The notes under the pieces were generated by a model that was not told the origin of the DNA, made no database searches, and saw only the letters and a program-made list of their open reading frames with translations. The position numbers and the translations under genes were made by a program. 64,000 nt of DNA, from contig CM119270.1 of assembly GCA_051294375.1 (NCBI GenBank), forward strand, positions 835,238-899,237. The letters are read 5' to 3'. Below are positions 1-12,200 of the stretch, in pieces. The stretch comes from Paraspadella gotoi. Its lineage: Eukaryota > Chaetognatha. The stretch's first letter is position 1. Each line of letters opens with the position of its first letter.

Positions 1-38
1 TTAAGATTCAGAGGAGGAAGATTTAAGATTCAGAGGAG
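1..38. repeat. Tail of a 22-bp purine-rich minisatellite
   Basis: The window opens inside two units of the motif TTAAGATTCAGAGGAGG. The same motif forms the long arrays at about 2930-4252 and 15905-17165. As in those arrays, the repeat stops at a junction reading GTCCTCTTCCTATAACC and block A begins. Confidence 0.85.
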
Positions 39-346
39 GTCCTCTTCCTATAACCTCGATACCAACTCCTAAACACCTCTCTCTATCACTTCTACTTATC
101 ACCTCTTTCTATCCTCTATCTCTATCATCTCCACACCCAGTTCCCATTACTTCTCTCTATCACTTCTCCCAATCGCCTGTCTCTATCACTTCTCCTCATC
201 ACCTCTCTCTATCATTTCTCCTTATCACTTCTCCTTATACCCTCGACATCATCACTTCTTCTTCCCCCCTTCTGCCAACCCATTTGCGCCAAGGCGATCT
301 GGCGACCATCAACTCTAATGAGAAACTTCAATAATTTCCACATCGA

Positions 347-535
347 NNNNNNNNNNNNNNNNNNNNNNNNNNNNNNNNNNNNNNNNNNNNNNNNNNNNNN
401 NNNNNNNNNNNNNNNNNNNNNNNNNNNNNNNNNNNNNNNNNNNNNNNNNNNNNNNNNNNNNNNNNNNNNNNNNNNNNNNNNNNNNNNNNNNNNNNNNNNN
501 NNNNNNNNNNNNNNNNNNNNNNNNNNNNNNNNNNN
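347..535. other. Assembly gap, 189 N
   Basis: Run of N inside block A copy 1. In the other A copies the matching position holds a GA/CT-rich tract, so the missing sequence is probably a microsatellite. Confidence 0.99.
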
Positions 536-659
536 AGTTGTCGTTGTTGTCGTCGTTGTCCTTGGTCTCGTTGTCATTATCTCCGTCGTCATCGTTAGAA
601 TTCGTCATCGTTGCTGTTTCTTGTCGTATCTGCCACCGAGGCCACTGATGGCGAAAGTC

Positions 660-873
660 NNNNNNNNNNNNNNNNNNNNNNNNNNNNNNNNNNNNNNNNN
701 NNNNNNNNNNNNNNNNNNNNNNNNNNNNNNNNNNNNNNNNNNNNNNNNNNNNNNNNNNNNNNNNNNNNNNNNNNNNNNNNNNNNNNNNNNNNNNNNNNNN
801 NNNNNNNNNNNNNNNNNNNNNNNNNNNNNNNNNNNNNNNNNNNNNNNNNNNNNNNNNNNNNNNNNNNNNNNNN
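660..873. other. Assembly gap, 214 N
   Basis: Run of N in block A copy 1. The matching part of copy 3 (about 17780-17890) is a GA-dinucleotide tract. Confidence 0.99.
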
Positions 874-1033
874 AGAGTGAAAGAGTGAAAAAGTGAGGAG
901 TGATAAATGTAGGAGTGATAGAGAAGTGTTGGAGTGAAAGAGTCTTCATTGGTGTCCAGATGGCCAAGACTCACGCGGCTTTTCGATTCACGTCGATGAT
1001 TGGTTAACGAGAAACAAAGTAGGGGCAGGGAAA

Positions 1034-1068
<35 letters not shown>
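1034..1068. repeat. (GCG)n trinucleotide microsatellite
   Basis: About twelve uninterrupted GCG triplets. The same run occurs at about 18083-18122 in block A copy 3 and, degraded, near 5560-5585 in copy 2. It is a useful landmark for aligning the copies. Confidence 0.95.
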
Positions 1069-1089
1069 ACTGCGCTCCGTGGCGATGAA

Positions 1090-2180
1090 CATTATCCCTT
1101 CTAATGTTTTCCATTCAATTTTTCCAATGACTTTACCTTCTGCCCCTTTATTCTCTCCTGTTCTCCTTCTTTATTCTCTCCTGTTCTCCTTCTGTCTCCC
1201 TGTTCTTCTTTTTATCCCCGTGTTCTCCCTCTTTTTTCTCGCCTGTTCTCCTTCTTTTTATCTCTCTGTTTTCCTTTTTATATCCCTGTTCTCCTTCTTT
1301 ATTCTCGCCTGTTTTCCTTTTTATCTTCCTTTTTTCTCCCTTTTTCTCCTTTCTCATTCTTCCGCGCTCCATTTTTTTAATATTTTCCCCCTCCATTTAA
1401 ATCGCCTTTTTATTTTCTTTTTCTTTTTCATTTTCATTTCATTTTTTCTCTCCTCTTCCTCTCTCTCTCTCTCCTCTTCTCTCTCTCTCTCTCTCTCTCT
1501 CCCATTTTTTCCGCGCACTTTCCACCCCCAACCTTGTTTCCGCCTCGCCGTCTCCGGAACGATATTCGGCGCAACGAAGCCCAAACGACCGCCCGAATTC
1601 CGAATCGGGCGTTCCAAAAAACGGCCCGGCCAGGTTGGAATTCTAAAGACTGGGCGCCGCTGAGGAGCCGAGCTGGTAGCAGCCGAGATGTCTTGGCACT
1701 GTGAATTCTTTTTTGTTTCTTTGATTTTTTTAATTTCCACGTTGAAATATAATTCTTTTGTTTAAATTTATTTAATGCGCAATATTACTTAATTTTGTTT
1801 TAATTTTACTCCCTGTCTTTTTCTTTCCAACAAATTCATTTTTTTTTTTCTTTTTTTCCTTTTTTTTGTTTTTCTTGTTAAATTTTCCTTTTTTTTTTCT
1901 CTTCTTATTTTTTAATTTTTCTATTCCAACAAAACCACTCCCTTTTTCTCCCTTACCTTTTCGTTGACTTTCTCATTTCTTAACTATCCCCATTTCCTTT
2001 CTTTCCCGTGATTTCCCTTTCCTCTTCTTTTTTAAATTCTCCACTCTCCTCTCTCTCTCTCTCACCATATTTTTCACCTTTCTGTCCCTTCTTTTTTCTC
2101 TCCCTATCCTATCCCCCTCTTTCCCCCCCCCCCTAACCTTTTTTCCTTTTTTTTTTTTTTTCCTCTCTCTCGTATCTCAA
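1090..2180. repeat. Polypyrimidine T/C-rich tract
   Basis: Over 1 kb is nearly all T and C, with a pure CT dinucleotide core at about 1464-1500 and poly-T runs after 1840. A short GC-richer segment at about 1550-1690 is the only interruption. The long Leu/Ser/Phe frames here translate this bias and are not genes. Confidence 0.85.
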
Positions 2181-2189
2181 GCTGAAAAA

Positions 2190-2925
2190 GGAAAAGGGGA
2201 AAAAAGAAAAAAGTAACAAAAAAGGAAACAGGAACACACAGGGGGGAGGGAGGGGGGAGCGTGCTTCTTCCGGTTGTCAGGACGCCCGACCGCGTGAGCC
2301 AAAAGGAACAAAACCGGAAAGTGAAAGCGACGGACGACGACGACGACGACGACGACGACGGACCGACCGCGATACGGCCCAAGGGAGGTTCTGGACCGCG
2401 AACAAAATTGACGCTGGGAAGAAGACGCCCGAGAAAAATGCGGCGGAAGAGGGGGGGAGGAAAAGGGGGAGGTGGGCAGGGAGGAAAGGGAAAAGGCCGA
2501 GGTCGCTAAATGGGAGAAAAAGAAAACAAGGACAAGAGGGAAGGGAAGGAAAGAGAAAATGGAGGGAAAGGGAAAAAGAAAAGAGAGAGAGAGACAATGG
2601 AGAAAAAAGAAAGGAGAAAAAAAAGAGGAGAGGAAAGGAAAGGAATGAGGGGAATGGAGGAAAGAAAAGAAGAGAAAAAAAAGAGGAGAAGAAAGGAAAG
2701 GAAGCGAGGAAATGGGAAAGAAAATGAACAGGAGAAAAAAAAAGAGGAGAGGAAAGGAAAGGATAGGATGGGAATGGGACGGGGAAAAAGAAAAGAAAGG
2801 AGAGGAAAACAAAAAGAGGAGAGGAAAGGCAAAGGAAGGGAGAGAATGGACGGGAAAAAAAGAAGCAGAAGAAGGAACGGTGAGCTTTGATTCAAGAAAG
2901 AGAAATATATATGAGAACATGAAGG
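2190..2925. repeat. Polypurine tract with a (GAC)n run
   Basis: This is the strand mirror of the preceding tract: almost all A and G from about 2190, with a GAC trinucleotide run at 2333-2361 and an irregular GGAGAGGAAAGGAAAG-type repeat to about 2870. It ends with GAGCTTTGATTCAAGAAAG, which reappears as a variant at about 15858-15880, also just before the 22-bp minisatellite. No gene is visible. Frames are Lys/Glu/Arg low complexity. Confidence 0.8.
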
Positions 2926-2929
2926 GAAA

Positions 2930-4252
2930 AGATTTAAGATTCAGAGGCAGGAAATTAAGCATTCGAAAGGAAAGAATTTAAGATCCAGGGGAGGGAAATT
3001 TAAGATTCAAGGAAAAAGATTTAAGATTCAGAGGAGGAAGATTTAAGATTCAAGAGGAGGAAGATTAAGATTACAGAGGAGGGAAAAGATTTAAAAAGAT
3101 TTCAGGAGGAGGAAGAGATTTAAGATTCAGAGAGAAGATTTAAGATTCAGGAGGAGGAAGATTTAAGATTCAGAGGAGGAAGATTTAAGATCAACGAGGA
3201 AGTGTAGTGAAATTTTAAGATTCAGTAGGAGGTATTAGATTTTAGATTCTAGCAGAGGGAAGATTTAAGATTCAGAGGAGGTAATTAGTTCAGGAGGAAA
3301 GGAAGATTTTTAAGAAGAGTTCAGAATTGGAAAGATTTTAGATTCAGAAGAGGAAGATTTAATTCAGAGAGAGGAAAGATATTAAGATCAAGGAGAAACA
3401 GATTTAAGACTACAGAGGAGGAGAATTATTTTAAATCAGAGGAGGAAGAAGATCTAAGATCAGAGAGAAGATTTAAGATTCAGAGTGAGGGAAGATTTAA
3501 GAAGGAAGGATTCAGAGAAGAAGATTATAGATTCAGAGGAGGTAAGATTTAAGATTCAAGAGGAGGAAGATATAAAAGATCAGAGGATAGGCAAGATTAA
3601 GATTCAGAGGAGGAAGATTTAAGATTCAGAAGGAGGAAGGATTTTTAGATTCAGAGGAAAGAATTTAAGATTCAGAGAAGGAAGATTTTAAGGATTCAAA
3701 GGAGGAAATTTAAAGATTCAGAGGAGGAAGATTTACAGAATTCAAGGACGGAAAGATAAGATTCAGAGGAGGAAGATTTAAGAAGATTCAAGAGAGAAAA
3801 ATTTAAGAATTTCATGAGAGGAAGATTAATATTCAGAATTGGAAGATTTTAGATTCAGAGGTATGGAAGATTTTACCATCAAGGAGTGAAGATAAATACA
3901 GAGAGGAAATTTAAGATCGAGAGGAGGGAAAAGATTTTAAGATTAAGATTCCCAAATCTGAAGATTTATTATCGCCCAAGGAGGGAGGATTTTTTAGGTT
4001 CAGGAGGAGGGAAGATTTAAAGATGTCAGAGAAGGGAAAGATTTAAGATTCAGAGGGAGGATGAAACGGGATTTGAAGATTCAGAGGAGGAAGATTTTTT
4101 AAGGATTTAGGAGGAGGGAAGATTTAAGATTCAGGAGGGAGGAAGAAATAAGAAGTTCAGCGAGAGGAAGATTAAGGAATTGCAGAGGAGGAAGATGTAT
4201 AAGATTAAGATTGGCAGGGGAGGGAGGAAGGATTTAAAGATTCAGGAGGAGT
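2930..4252. repeat. 22-bp minisatellite array 1
   Basis: About 60 units of a purine-rich 22-mer with core TTAAGATTCAGAGGAGG. Many single-base insertions and deletions shift the phase between neighbours. The array ends at the same junction into block A as at position 39 and at about 17166. Units are contiguous with no unique spacers. Confidence 0.9.
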
Positions 4253-6010
4253 TCTCTTCCGCTATAACCTCGATTACCAACTCCTAAACACCTCTCTCTA
4301 TCACTTCTACTTTATCGACCTGCTTCGTATCCTCTTATCCTAATCATCTCCCACCCGTTCCCATACTTTCTCTCTATCACTTCTCCCCAATCGCCCTGTC
4401 TCTGATGCACTTCTCCTCATCACCCTCTCTATCATTTCTCCTTATCCAGCTTCTCCTTATACCCCTCGACTCGAATCATCACTTCTTCTTCCCCCTAATT
4501 CTGCCAGACCCCCAATTATTGCGCCATACAGCGATCTTTGGCGGACAAAAATTTTCAACTCTAATGAGAAACTTCAAATAATTATCCACATCGAAACTGC
4601 GAGTCGGTGCGCAGGAGATGAGGGAGAGGAGAAGAGAGAGAGAGAGAGACGTGAGAGCGAGAGAGAGACGTGCGAGAGAGATAGAAGCATCCCGAGACGA
4701 GACGGGGAATAAGGGGAGGGAGAGAGGACGTGATGGACAAGAGAGGAGAGAGACGAGGAGAGAGGAGACATAAGCCGGAGTTGTCGTTGTCTGTTCGGTC
4801 GTGTCCTTGGTCTCTGTGTATTATCGCCCGTCGTCATGCCGTTTAGAATTCTTCGTCATTCGTATGCTGTTTCTCGTGTCGTATCGCAACTGCCACCCCG
4901 AGGCACTGCATTGGCGAAAGTTTCACCTCGGCTTCGGAACCCACCGATCCCCGATCACAATGGGAGTGAGGCGAGAGAGAGAGACAGAAGAAGACGAGAG
5001 AGAGAGAGCACGAGAGGAGAGAGGAGAGAGAATGAAGAGACGGAGAGATGAGGCGTGAGAGAGAGAGAGAGAGGGAGAAAGTGAAGGCCGTAAGGAGACA
5101 AAGAGAGTGAGTGAAAAATGTTATGAGGTGAAGAAACATAATAATTGTGTATATAGAATTTAGGGAATTTCTCAGTTTGCTAATCATTTTAATGATAATA
5201 AATTTTATATATAAAGATGTTTTAGAAGTGGTATAGTTAGTGTTTTAGATGATTCATAAGGAATTTAGATCCTGAACAGTGTGGATTATGGTGGTAGGGT
5301 GATGATATCAGGAATGAGGTTTGAGATTTCTAGTTTCTCTATTATGATGCTGAGATGGGTGTTACCGTTTCTGATGATTGAGCATGAGAATAAGATGGGC
5401 CTCCGAACGAGTCATCGACACGACGGACAACCGCGCGCGGGCCGTTTCAATCAATAGACTCCTACTGCCGTACGATGAGTGATATGAGCGTCTACACTCA
5501 GCACGTAACGCAAACAAGAAAGTGAGCAGAAGGTCCATGGGAAAGCGGCTCGGCGCTCTCGCCGGCGGCGGCGGGCGGCGAGCGGCGCACTGCGGACTCG
5601 AGAGAGAGATCGGAGAGAGATGTCGACTTCTACAAAACTATGTTGAGAGCGCGACACTCTGACTGATAGTACGGGCCTCTGTCTCAACAGTGTAGTGGAA
5701 TATCGCAGTCAAGAGATGTATTAGTGGCGCCAGTAACAGGAGGGAAGAGAGGTGCAACACATTTCTCAGTATATACTGGGCCCCTCCTTTTTTTCTCTCT
5801 GGTTTGCTCCTTTCTTTATTGTACGATCTCCTGCGTGCAGTGCATCTTGTAGCTGTGCGATCCCTGTTTCTTGAAGAGCGTTGTTATATTTATGTACCCC
5901 GTGTTCCCTCTTTTTTCTCGCGCTAGTTATCTGCCCTGTTTCTTTGTTATCTCTCTCGGTCTTTCCTTTGTTTATATCCCTGTTCTGCCAGTGATCGATT
6001 ATTCTCTTGG
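4253..6010. repeat. Block A, copy 2 (degraded or noisy)
   Basis: It aligns in order with 39-1560. The pyrimidine TCTATCAC section is followed by a GCGATCTTTGGCG section, GA tracts (about 4620-4760 and 4970-5080), a GCG-rich patch at 5560-5590 with GCGCACTGCGG, and CCCCGTGTTCCCTC near 5897. A segment at about 5100-5440 has no clear counterpart in copy 1. Insertions make this copy longer than copy 1. No credible gene. Confidence 0.7.
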
Positions 6011-6500
6011 GACGAAATGATGGCGGGCGCATATAGGGCCTGAAATAAGAGAGGTATATATCGTCCTATTTTTTACTACAGACCCTCTTTCTGACCATTT
6101 CTCTGTTTTCGTTCGACGGCTCCATATTTGTTAACTAGATATTCAGTCCCCCCCCATATGAAGGGCGAATAATCCGGCGAGGCAGAGGAAACTTCGTTTG
6201 CCTGTGAGATAAGTATGAGTATTTACCTTTTCCCTTCATCTTTCAATTTCATCGTCCTCGCCCCCCCCCTCCTCGCCCCCGCCCCCTCCGGGCCTGTAAA
6301 GAAAAACATAAAGAATCAGAGAGTATTTGGATTGGGCTAAGCTGACGGCTCATAAAAACTTAACTGACCTTTTGTGCGATCTTCACTATATCGCGAAGAG
6401 ACCCTGAAGGATAATGGCCTCAATCTTTACCCAAACCCTCGACACTTACCCGTCGTCCAACTTCCTACTCCCTTTTTTTTTTTTTCTTCTAATTAGTTGA
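6011..6500. other. Stretch without a recognisable feature
   Basis: Mixed composition with poly-C runs at about 6150 and 6262. I see no coding frame, RNA gene or tandem repeat beyond short homopolymers. The latter half (CATAAAAACTTAACTG near 6350) matches about 18635 at the end of block A copy 3, so it belongs to the repeated unit. Confidence 0.5.
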
Positions 6501-6519
6501 TTGGACCGACAGGGATAGG

Positions 6520-6607
6520 AATAATAATATAATGATAATAATAATTGATAATAATTAATATAATAATTAATCAATTAATAAANNNNNNNNNNNNNNNNNN
6601 NNNNNNN

Positions 6608-6641
<34 letters not shown>

Positions 6642-6655
6642 GTAATTCCAATATG
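6520..6655. repeat. (AAT)n microsatellite
   Basis: ATA/AAT trinucleotide repeat interrupted by an N gap. The same array lies at about 18770-18870 at the same place in the repeated unit. Both are followed by TAGTAATTCCAATATG and CCAATGGGGTTTTTATTTAC. Confidence 0.9.
6583..6607. other. Assembly gap, 25 N
   Basis: Fixed-size 25-N gap within the AAT microsatellite. Confidence 0.99.
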
Positions 6656-7296
6656 TTGCGTCGTACCAATGGGGTTTTTATTTACTGCATCGAGATTTGT
6701 CTTTTATTCGTTATAAAATAAAAATATATATATATTTTTTTAAACAAAAAATAGCATTAGCAGTGGCTCAGATTCGAGGTTCTTTTCATTTAAGCAATAA
6801 TAACAAAAGAGCAAACAAATTTAAGCTACTATTTTATGCCCAGCCTATGACTTACCCTCCGCTTTCATCTTGCACAGACTAACCATTTTCTCATCATTCT
6901 TTGATGTAATTTACTTAGTCTGAATTTTTGGCAAAAAGAGAACAATATAATCAAATGGAACTGTGGATTACGACTTTTTTTTAATGAATGTAGGAAAGAA
7001 GTTATGGATGCAAAAAAGTGGAAGAGAAAGAGAGAGAGAGAGAGAGAGGTAGGAGGAGAAGAGAGAGAGAAGGGGAGGAAGAAGAGGAGCAACAGAGAGA
7101 GCAGTAGTAGAGATAGGGACAGAGAGAGAGAGAAGGAGAGAGAGAGAGAGAGAAGAGAAGGAGAGAGACAGAGAGAAATAGGGGAGAAGAAGGAGAGGAG
7201 AGAGAGAGAGAGAGAGAGTAGAGGAGAGAGAATGAGAGATAGAGAAAAGGGAGAGAACGAGAGAGAGAGAGAGAGTAGACTGAGAGATGACCGAGG

Positions 7297-7340
<44 letters not shown>

Positions 7341-7690
7341 AGAGGGAGAGAGAGGGGAACAGACGACAGAGATGTGATAAATGAGCGGCGTTTAATAAGA
7401 TCATGCTGACGAAAAGATGAAAGGAAGGTCGAAAGGGAGAAATATCTATTCCGCGAATTTTCTGACCTTCAGTTTTTGGGCATCACCCCCCCCCCGCCCC
7501 CCTAATCGTTGCCATCATTCCCCCCCTACCCCTTTTCCCCGCCTATCCGCCCGCTTCTCCTATCTCTCCCAGCGACACTCTTCCTCTTCCCTACATATGT
7601 CTCTTTCACTTCTCTTACTCATCTGCTCTTTCTCCTTCTCTTCTCATCTTTTCGTACAAGTACAGGAAAATGGTTAATTATCAAACATTA
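6608..7690. repeat. Block E, copy 1
   Basis: Repeated at 18770-19740 plus 25690-25995, and at 26350-27433. Landmarks in order: ATAGCATTAGCAGTGGCTC (6753), CCTATGACTTACCCTCCGC (6844), a GA tract (about 7020-7370), GAGCGGCGTTTAATAAGATC (7383), AGTTTTTGGGCATCACC, a poly-C run (7486-7503), TAATCGTTGCCATCATT, and a CT-rich tail. Frames are Arg/Glu or Leu/Ser low complexity. Confidence 0.85.
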
Positions 7691-8889
7691 CAACAATTTA
7701 AATTTACACACAAGGTCTAGAATATTAATCTCTTCTTTAGGCTAACTTCAACTACGCACATGTTAATATAGCTAAATTCCAACAACCCTTTACTTAACGT
7801 ATTAGAATTCTACTGAAGGTGTCGGTATTAGCCCAACAACAACTACATTCATTTCCTCATCGTTACCGATGAGACATCAACAATTCCAAGGGGTTCCAAA
7901 AATCGCTCGTTGCCGGGATGCGTCGATCGAGATCCGGCGACGCTCGAAGAGATCGAGTGCGCGATCGCTTCTGGGTCCTTCTCCCGACCGTTCCTGGGAT
8001 CCTTCTGCGTTTTTTTGTTTGTCGCTTCATTTCAAAACGAGAAAAGAACAACCACAAAGAAATAACTTCAAATACGCTAAAAGTCAAGTTATACCGGGAA
8101 ATAAAATTAGACAAGAAAAGAAATCGTTGAATGCTCTGACTGATCACCATTTCTCTCATTATTTCCGCAAGAGACATCAAGTCAGCATATTATCCACTAG
8201 TTCAGTATGTTAAACTTGTTGTATGGATTATGCAGACAAAAAATGAACTAGATGCTGAGTTGATACCGTCCTTATTACCAATTCAACGATAAACACTATT
8301 TTTTTGGTATTACCAGAGTATTGCTTCTATATAGTTTTTAAAGGACCTCAGACATTCGAACTTCAGCTATGTCCATAGAATTAGTCTGATTATATATTAT
8401 TTTATAAAAGAAAACAAGCCAAAAATAAAAAAATAAATTGTCATGAAGAAAAGAGTAATTGATCAGATTTGTATTATTGGTTCTAAAAGTTGGAATGTAT
8501 GGTCAATCAGCAGAGATTAACTAGCTCACTCAGTTGAGATCTAGCGTATTTCGAAATTATTCTTCTCTACGAACTGCATCGACGTTGACTCGTTGCTATC
8601 CGATTCCGCTCGATCTAATTTTCATTTCCTTCGTTGAACGCCTAAAAAGAATTAAAGAAAAATAATATAATAATAATTCTTCAGAAATGAATCTTCGCAT
8701 TTCAACGACGTCTGCTTTTTCCTAAAGATCGATAATTTTTCCCCAAATCATGCAATAAATTTTTCCGACAACTGAAGAGAAGGCATCTATAACGCGCAGT
8801 GTCCACGCGCCTGCGAAGGACAGTGTACCCTCCTGAAAATCGCCTGTGAAAAACTGTTTTTGAACTTTTCTCCGGATAACCCCGAAACA
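7691..8889. other. Single-copy-looking stretch, no gene recognised
   Basis: No counterpart elsewhere in the window that I can see. Composition is balanced to AT-rich with CG-containing motifs (GATCGAGTGCGCGATCGC near 7952). Overlapping frames of about 105-114 codons on both strands at 7863-8213 show no family motif. Having them on both strands suggests chance. Spliced exons cannot be excluded. Confidence 0.5.
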
Positions 8890-9169
8890 TTTTCACCCCG
8901 ATCTCATTCCTCTCTCTCTCTCTCCTTCACTCTCTGCTCCTCCTCTCTCCTCCTTCCTTTCGCTCGATTTCTCTCTTCCTCCTGGTTCTCCCGTCACGTC
9001 GCCCTTCCCTCATCCTTCCTTCTTCTCTCTCTCACTGGCCTCTCCCTCCGCTTCGCGCGCAGGTCAAATGTTTGTTTGGATAACCGAGAAATTTTCTTTT
9101 CAAAATTTTCCGGTCTACGTCGAAGTAAATGAGAGATTAAAATACGGCGGGAGGCGTTTTGTCTTTTTT

Positions 9170-9545
9170 TCTTCCTCGTCTCTCTTTAAAACTCTGCTTT
9201 TTTTTCTTCCTCTCGTCTCTTTAAACTCCTTTTTTTCTTTCCTCTCTCTTTTTAAACTCTCCTTTTTTCATTATGCTCTCGTTCTTAGGAAAATCTCTTT
9301 TTTCTTACCTCTCTCTCCTTAACCGCTCTCTTTTTTTCCTATCTCTCTCTCTCTTAAACTCTCTTTTTTTCTTTCTTTCTCTCCTTTTTGAAGCGTCTCT
9401 TTTCTTTCCTGTCTTTCTGGTTGAACTCTTTTTTCTTTCCACCCCTCTCTTTAAAACTCTCCTCCTTTCTTTCGCACCCTCTCTTTAAGACTCCTTCCTC
9501 CTTGTCTTTCCACGCGCTACTCTTTAAACCCTGCTCTTTTCTTAT
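9170..9545. repeat. 31-bp pyrimidine minisatellite
   Basis: Tandem units of roughly TTTAAACTCTCTTTTTTTC followed by TTTCCTCTCTC, noisy here. The cleaner counterpart is at about 36508-36870. The Leu/Phe/Ser frames over it are translations of the repeat. Confidence 0.8.
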
Positions 9546-10509
9546 TTCCTTTCAATCTGGGACTTTTCCATTCCTTAGTGTCCTTTTTCAAGCATACTAC
9601 GTTATGTCCTTAACGTCTTTACCGTCGCTTAGTACTTACCTCCTTACTGTTACTCCTTAGCCTCTTCTACTCCTTAGCCGGTCCTTACTCCTTTAACTCT
9701 GTACCTCCTTGTCCTTACCAGTCCTTACTTTCTACCTCTACCACCGAAACTTTCTAGAAAAGGATAAGGGGGAAACCGGTTTCAACCGGCATAAACATTC
9801 ACTTTTTAACCTCGGAAATTGATTGGAATGTGTTGAAAACCTTTTTTTTTTTCTTTCGATCGTCGCGCCGTCGCGATCTTTGATTTAAATTTAATCTTGC
9901 AAAGATTTACCTTTGGAATCGAATGCGATTCGGTGTCCTCAGTTTTCCTCTGAAACGATTGGGGCGTTTCTTCGATTTTAAAACTACCAACCGATAATAA
10001 TTATGTAATCAAAATGGGATTTCTGTGCTGACAAAAACTATGTACACTACAAAAGTATATTAGTCTAACGCAAGTAGTCTTTAGCAAAATATGGTTCAGA
10101 GAGAGAAGAGAGAGGAGAGAGAGACGAGAGAGAGAGAGAGAGAGAGAAGAGAGAAATGGAAATTATTTGCAAAAAATAACATAATTTGTCTTTCTTTTTC
10201 CTGCTAACCGTCACACCTCAACATGTCTTAGATCATTCCTCTTTAGCTATTTGGTAGGCATAGTATTTGTAATTCATTTACTGTTGCAAATGACTAATTA
10301 TTACACTTTACTTTCATTCGCTTTTTTTGTACTTGATTAAGTTTATCCGCTTAACGATTGCTTCATTCAAGTCATTTACCGCAACTGATCATCCAATTTC
10401 ATTGAGCACTCTATTCTCTCATCCCCTATAGGATAATAATGCCCTTCAATACCATCCCATTCATTATATTTTCCGTCCACTCATTTACCGCAGCTTCAAA
10501 CAGACTTTT

Positions 10510-10960
10510 ATAATATCTCTCTTTTTTTCTTAATACCGATCCTTTTTTCCTTTTAATACCAACGCTCTTTTTTCCTTGTTAATACCATCCTATTTTTTCC
10601 TTTTAATACCAACCTCATTTCCCTTTTAATACCTATCCTCTTTTTTCTTTTAATCTATCCTCAGTTATTTCCTTTTATACCAACCTCTTTTTCCTTTTAA
10701 TACCAAACATCTTTTCATTTAATACCATCCTATTTTTTCCTTTAATACAACTCTCGTTTTTCCTTTTGAATAACCCACTCTTTTCGCTTTTGAATACCAT
10801 TGCCTATTATTTCCTTTAATTACCAACCTCTTTTTCGCCGTTTAGGATACCATCCGCTCGTTTTCCTTTTAATAGCATCCTCTTTTTTGCTTTTAATACC
10901 ATTCTCTTTTTCCTTTTATACATCTCTTTTTTTTCTTTTAATCTTCTGCTTACAACATTT
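10510..10960. repeat. 23-bp minisatellite (TTTTAATACC type), noisy copy
   Basis: Units of CCTCTTTTTCCTTTTAATAC plus three bases, with alternating ACC and ATCC endings. The cleaner version is at about 37725-38145. Insertions such as TCAGTTATTTCC break the period here. Confidence 0.85.
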
Positions 10961-11159
10961 CGTCTCGTTTACCTTTTAATCCTTTTTTTTCTCTTTCTTC
11001 TTTCTCATAATTTTGTTTTCTTTTCTTTCCTTTAACTTCAACTTTTCTTTCTTTTTTTATTGTCGTTTCAATAAACATAAAATTCTTAAAAAAATCTATG
11101 CTTCGTTTAAACAAAAATGGAAAGAAGAGAGAAAATTGAAATTAATGTGCCCTTCTCTT

Positions 11160-11253
11160 CTCATCATTTCTCTCTCTCTCTCTCTCCTCTCCTCTCTCAT
11201 CTCTCCTCTCTCTTCCTCTCTCTTCTCCTCTCCTCTCTCTCTATCTATCTCTC

Positions 11254-11285
<32 letters not shown>

Positions 11286-11627
11286 ATTCTTATCTCTCTA
11301 TCTCCCTCCCTCTTTTCTTTCTCGTATCTCACATTTTTTTTAATCTTTCTCCTCATTCTCTTTCTTTTTCCTTTCTTTCCTCTTCTCGCGCGACTTTTTT
11401 ATTCATTTTATTCACACTAATGCGGTTAGGGATTAACGCGTCTATCTCTCTCTCTCTCTCTCTCTCTCGTCTCTCTCTGTCTCTGTCTCTCTCTCTCTCT
11501 CTCCTCTCTCCGTCCTAATCTCTCTCTCTCTCTCTCCCTCGTCTCTACTTCACGAACGTATTGCCTGAGGGGCGAAAAGATCAGTGTTTTCCACCCATCG
11601 ACTTTACTGGAGAAGAGAGAAAAGAGA

Positions 11628-11660
<33 letters not shown>

Positions 11661-11735
11661 GGAGAGGAGGAGAGGACGGGAGACAGAAAAGAGAAAGACA
11701 GATAGAGAGAGAGAACCGGCGGGTCGGGTTGCCGA
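11160..11735. repeat. CT tract then GA tract
   Basis: CT dinucleotide repeats at about 11168-11550, then GA repeats at about 11615-11735. The two are separated by a short segment with TTGCCTGAGGGGCGA. The same order occurs at about 38368-38900. The two opposed dinucleotide tracts could pair as a long imperfect hairpin. Confidence 0.85.
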
Positions 11736-11884
11736 GAGAGAAAAAAAAAAAGATTCTAATCGAAAAGATAAAATTGTGAACGAGGGAAACCAAAACAACA
11801 ACCGGACAACAAACAATAGCAACAACCGATTTTTCTCTCTGTCATGATTTTAGCGAAGAAATTGAAAGGGTGTGGGAAGGAAGT

Positions 11885-12200
11885 GATGGAATTAAATAAT
11901 TGATTAATTATTAATTAATTAATGATTGAATTAATTATTATTTATTTATTTATTTTTATTTATTTTTTTATTATTTTAGATTTTTTAATTTTTTATTTTT
12001 TATATATTTATTTATTATTTGGTTTTGATGCGGTGCGTGTGTATTTATTTTATTTAATTTAAAATATTTATGTATTTATTTATTTTATTTAGGTTTATTT
12101 AATGAATGAATGAAATGAATGAATGAATGAATGAGTGAATGAATGAATGAATGAATGATGAATGAATGATGAATGATTAAGTTAATTAATTAATTAGATT
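11885..12200. repeat. TTAA / ATTT / GAAT tetranucleotide cluster
   Basis: TTAATTAA-type repeats, then ATTT units, then GAAT units, then TTAATTAA again. The cleaner counterpart at 39065-39330 shows long uninterrupted ATTT and GAAT arrays, so copy 1 looks collapsed or erroneous. Confidence 0.85.

Larger units (their letters stand above)
39..1560. repeat. Block A, copy 1 (long repeated block, no gene)
   Basis: This stretch recurs in noisier form at 4253-6010 and 17166-18560. Shared landmarks occur in the same order: a TCTATCACTTCT-rich pyrimidine tract, GCCAAGGCGATCTGGCGACC near 288, a GTTGTCGTCG-rich stretch, CAGATGGCCAAGACTCACGC near 956, a (GCG)n run, and CTGCGCTCCGTGGCGA. It then passes into pyrimidine-rich lines with TTCTCCTTCTTTATTC. 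Open frames across it are low-complexity and interrupted by N gaps. I see no coding signal. Confidence 0.8.

Noticed and set aside
1079-1663. 194-codon plus-strand frame rich in Leu, Phe and Ser
   Set aside because: It translates a T/C-rich tract. It has membrane-like composition but no sequence variety, and it runs straight through CT repeats.
6865-7404. 179-codon minus-strand frame rich in Ser and Leu, and its Arg/Glu plus-strand partner
   Set aside because: Both are readings of a GA/CT tract. The same happens at 19184-19720, 26525-27153, 58167-58860 and 59272-59736.
12000-12200. Telomere-like or centromeric array
   Set aside because: The ATTT and GAAT tetranucleotides are ordinary microsatellites. 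No TTAGG-type telomere repeat was seen anywhere in the window.
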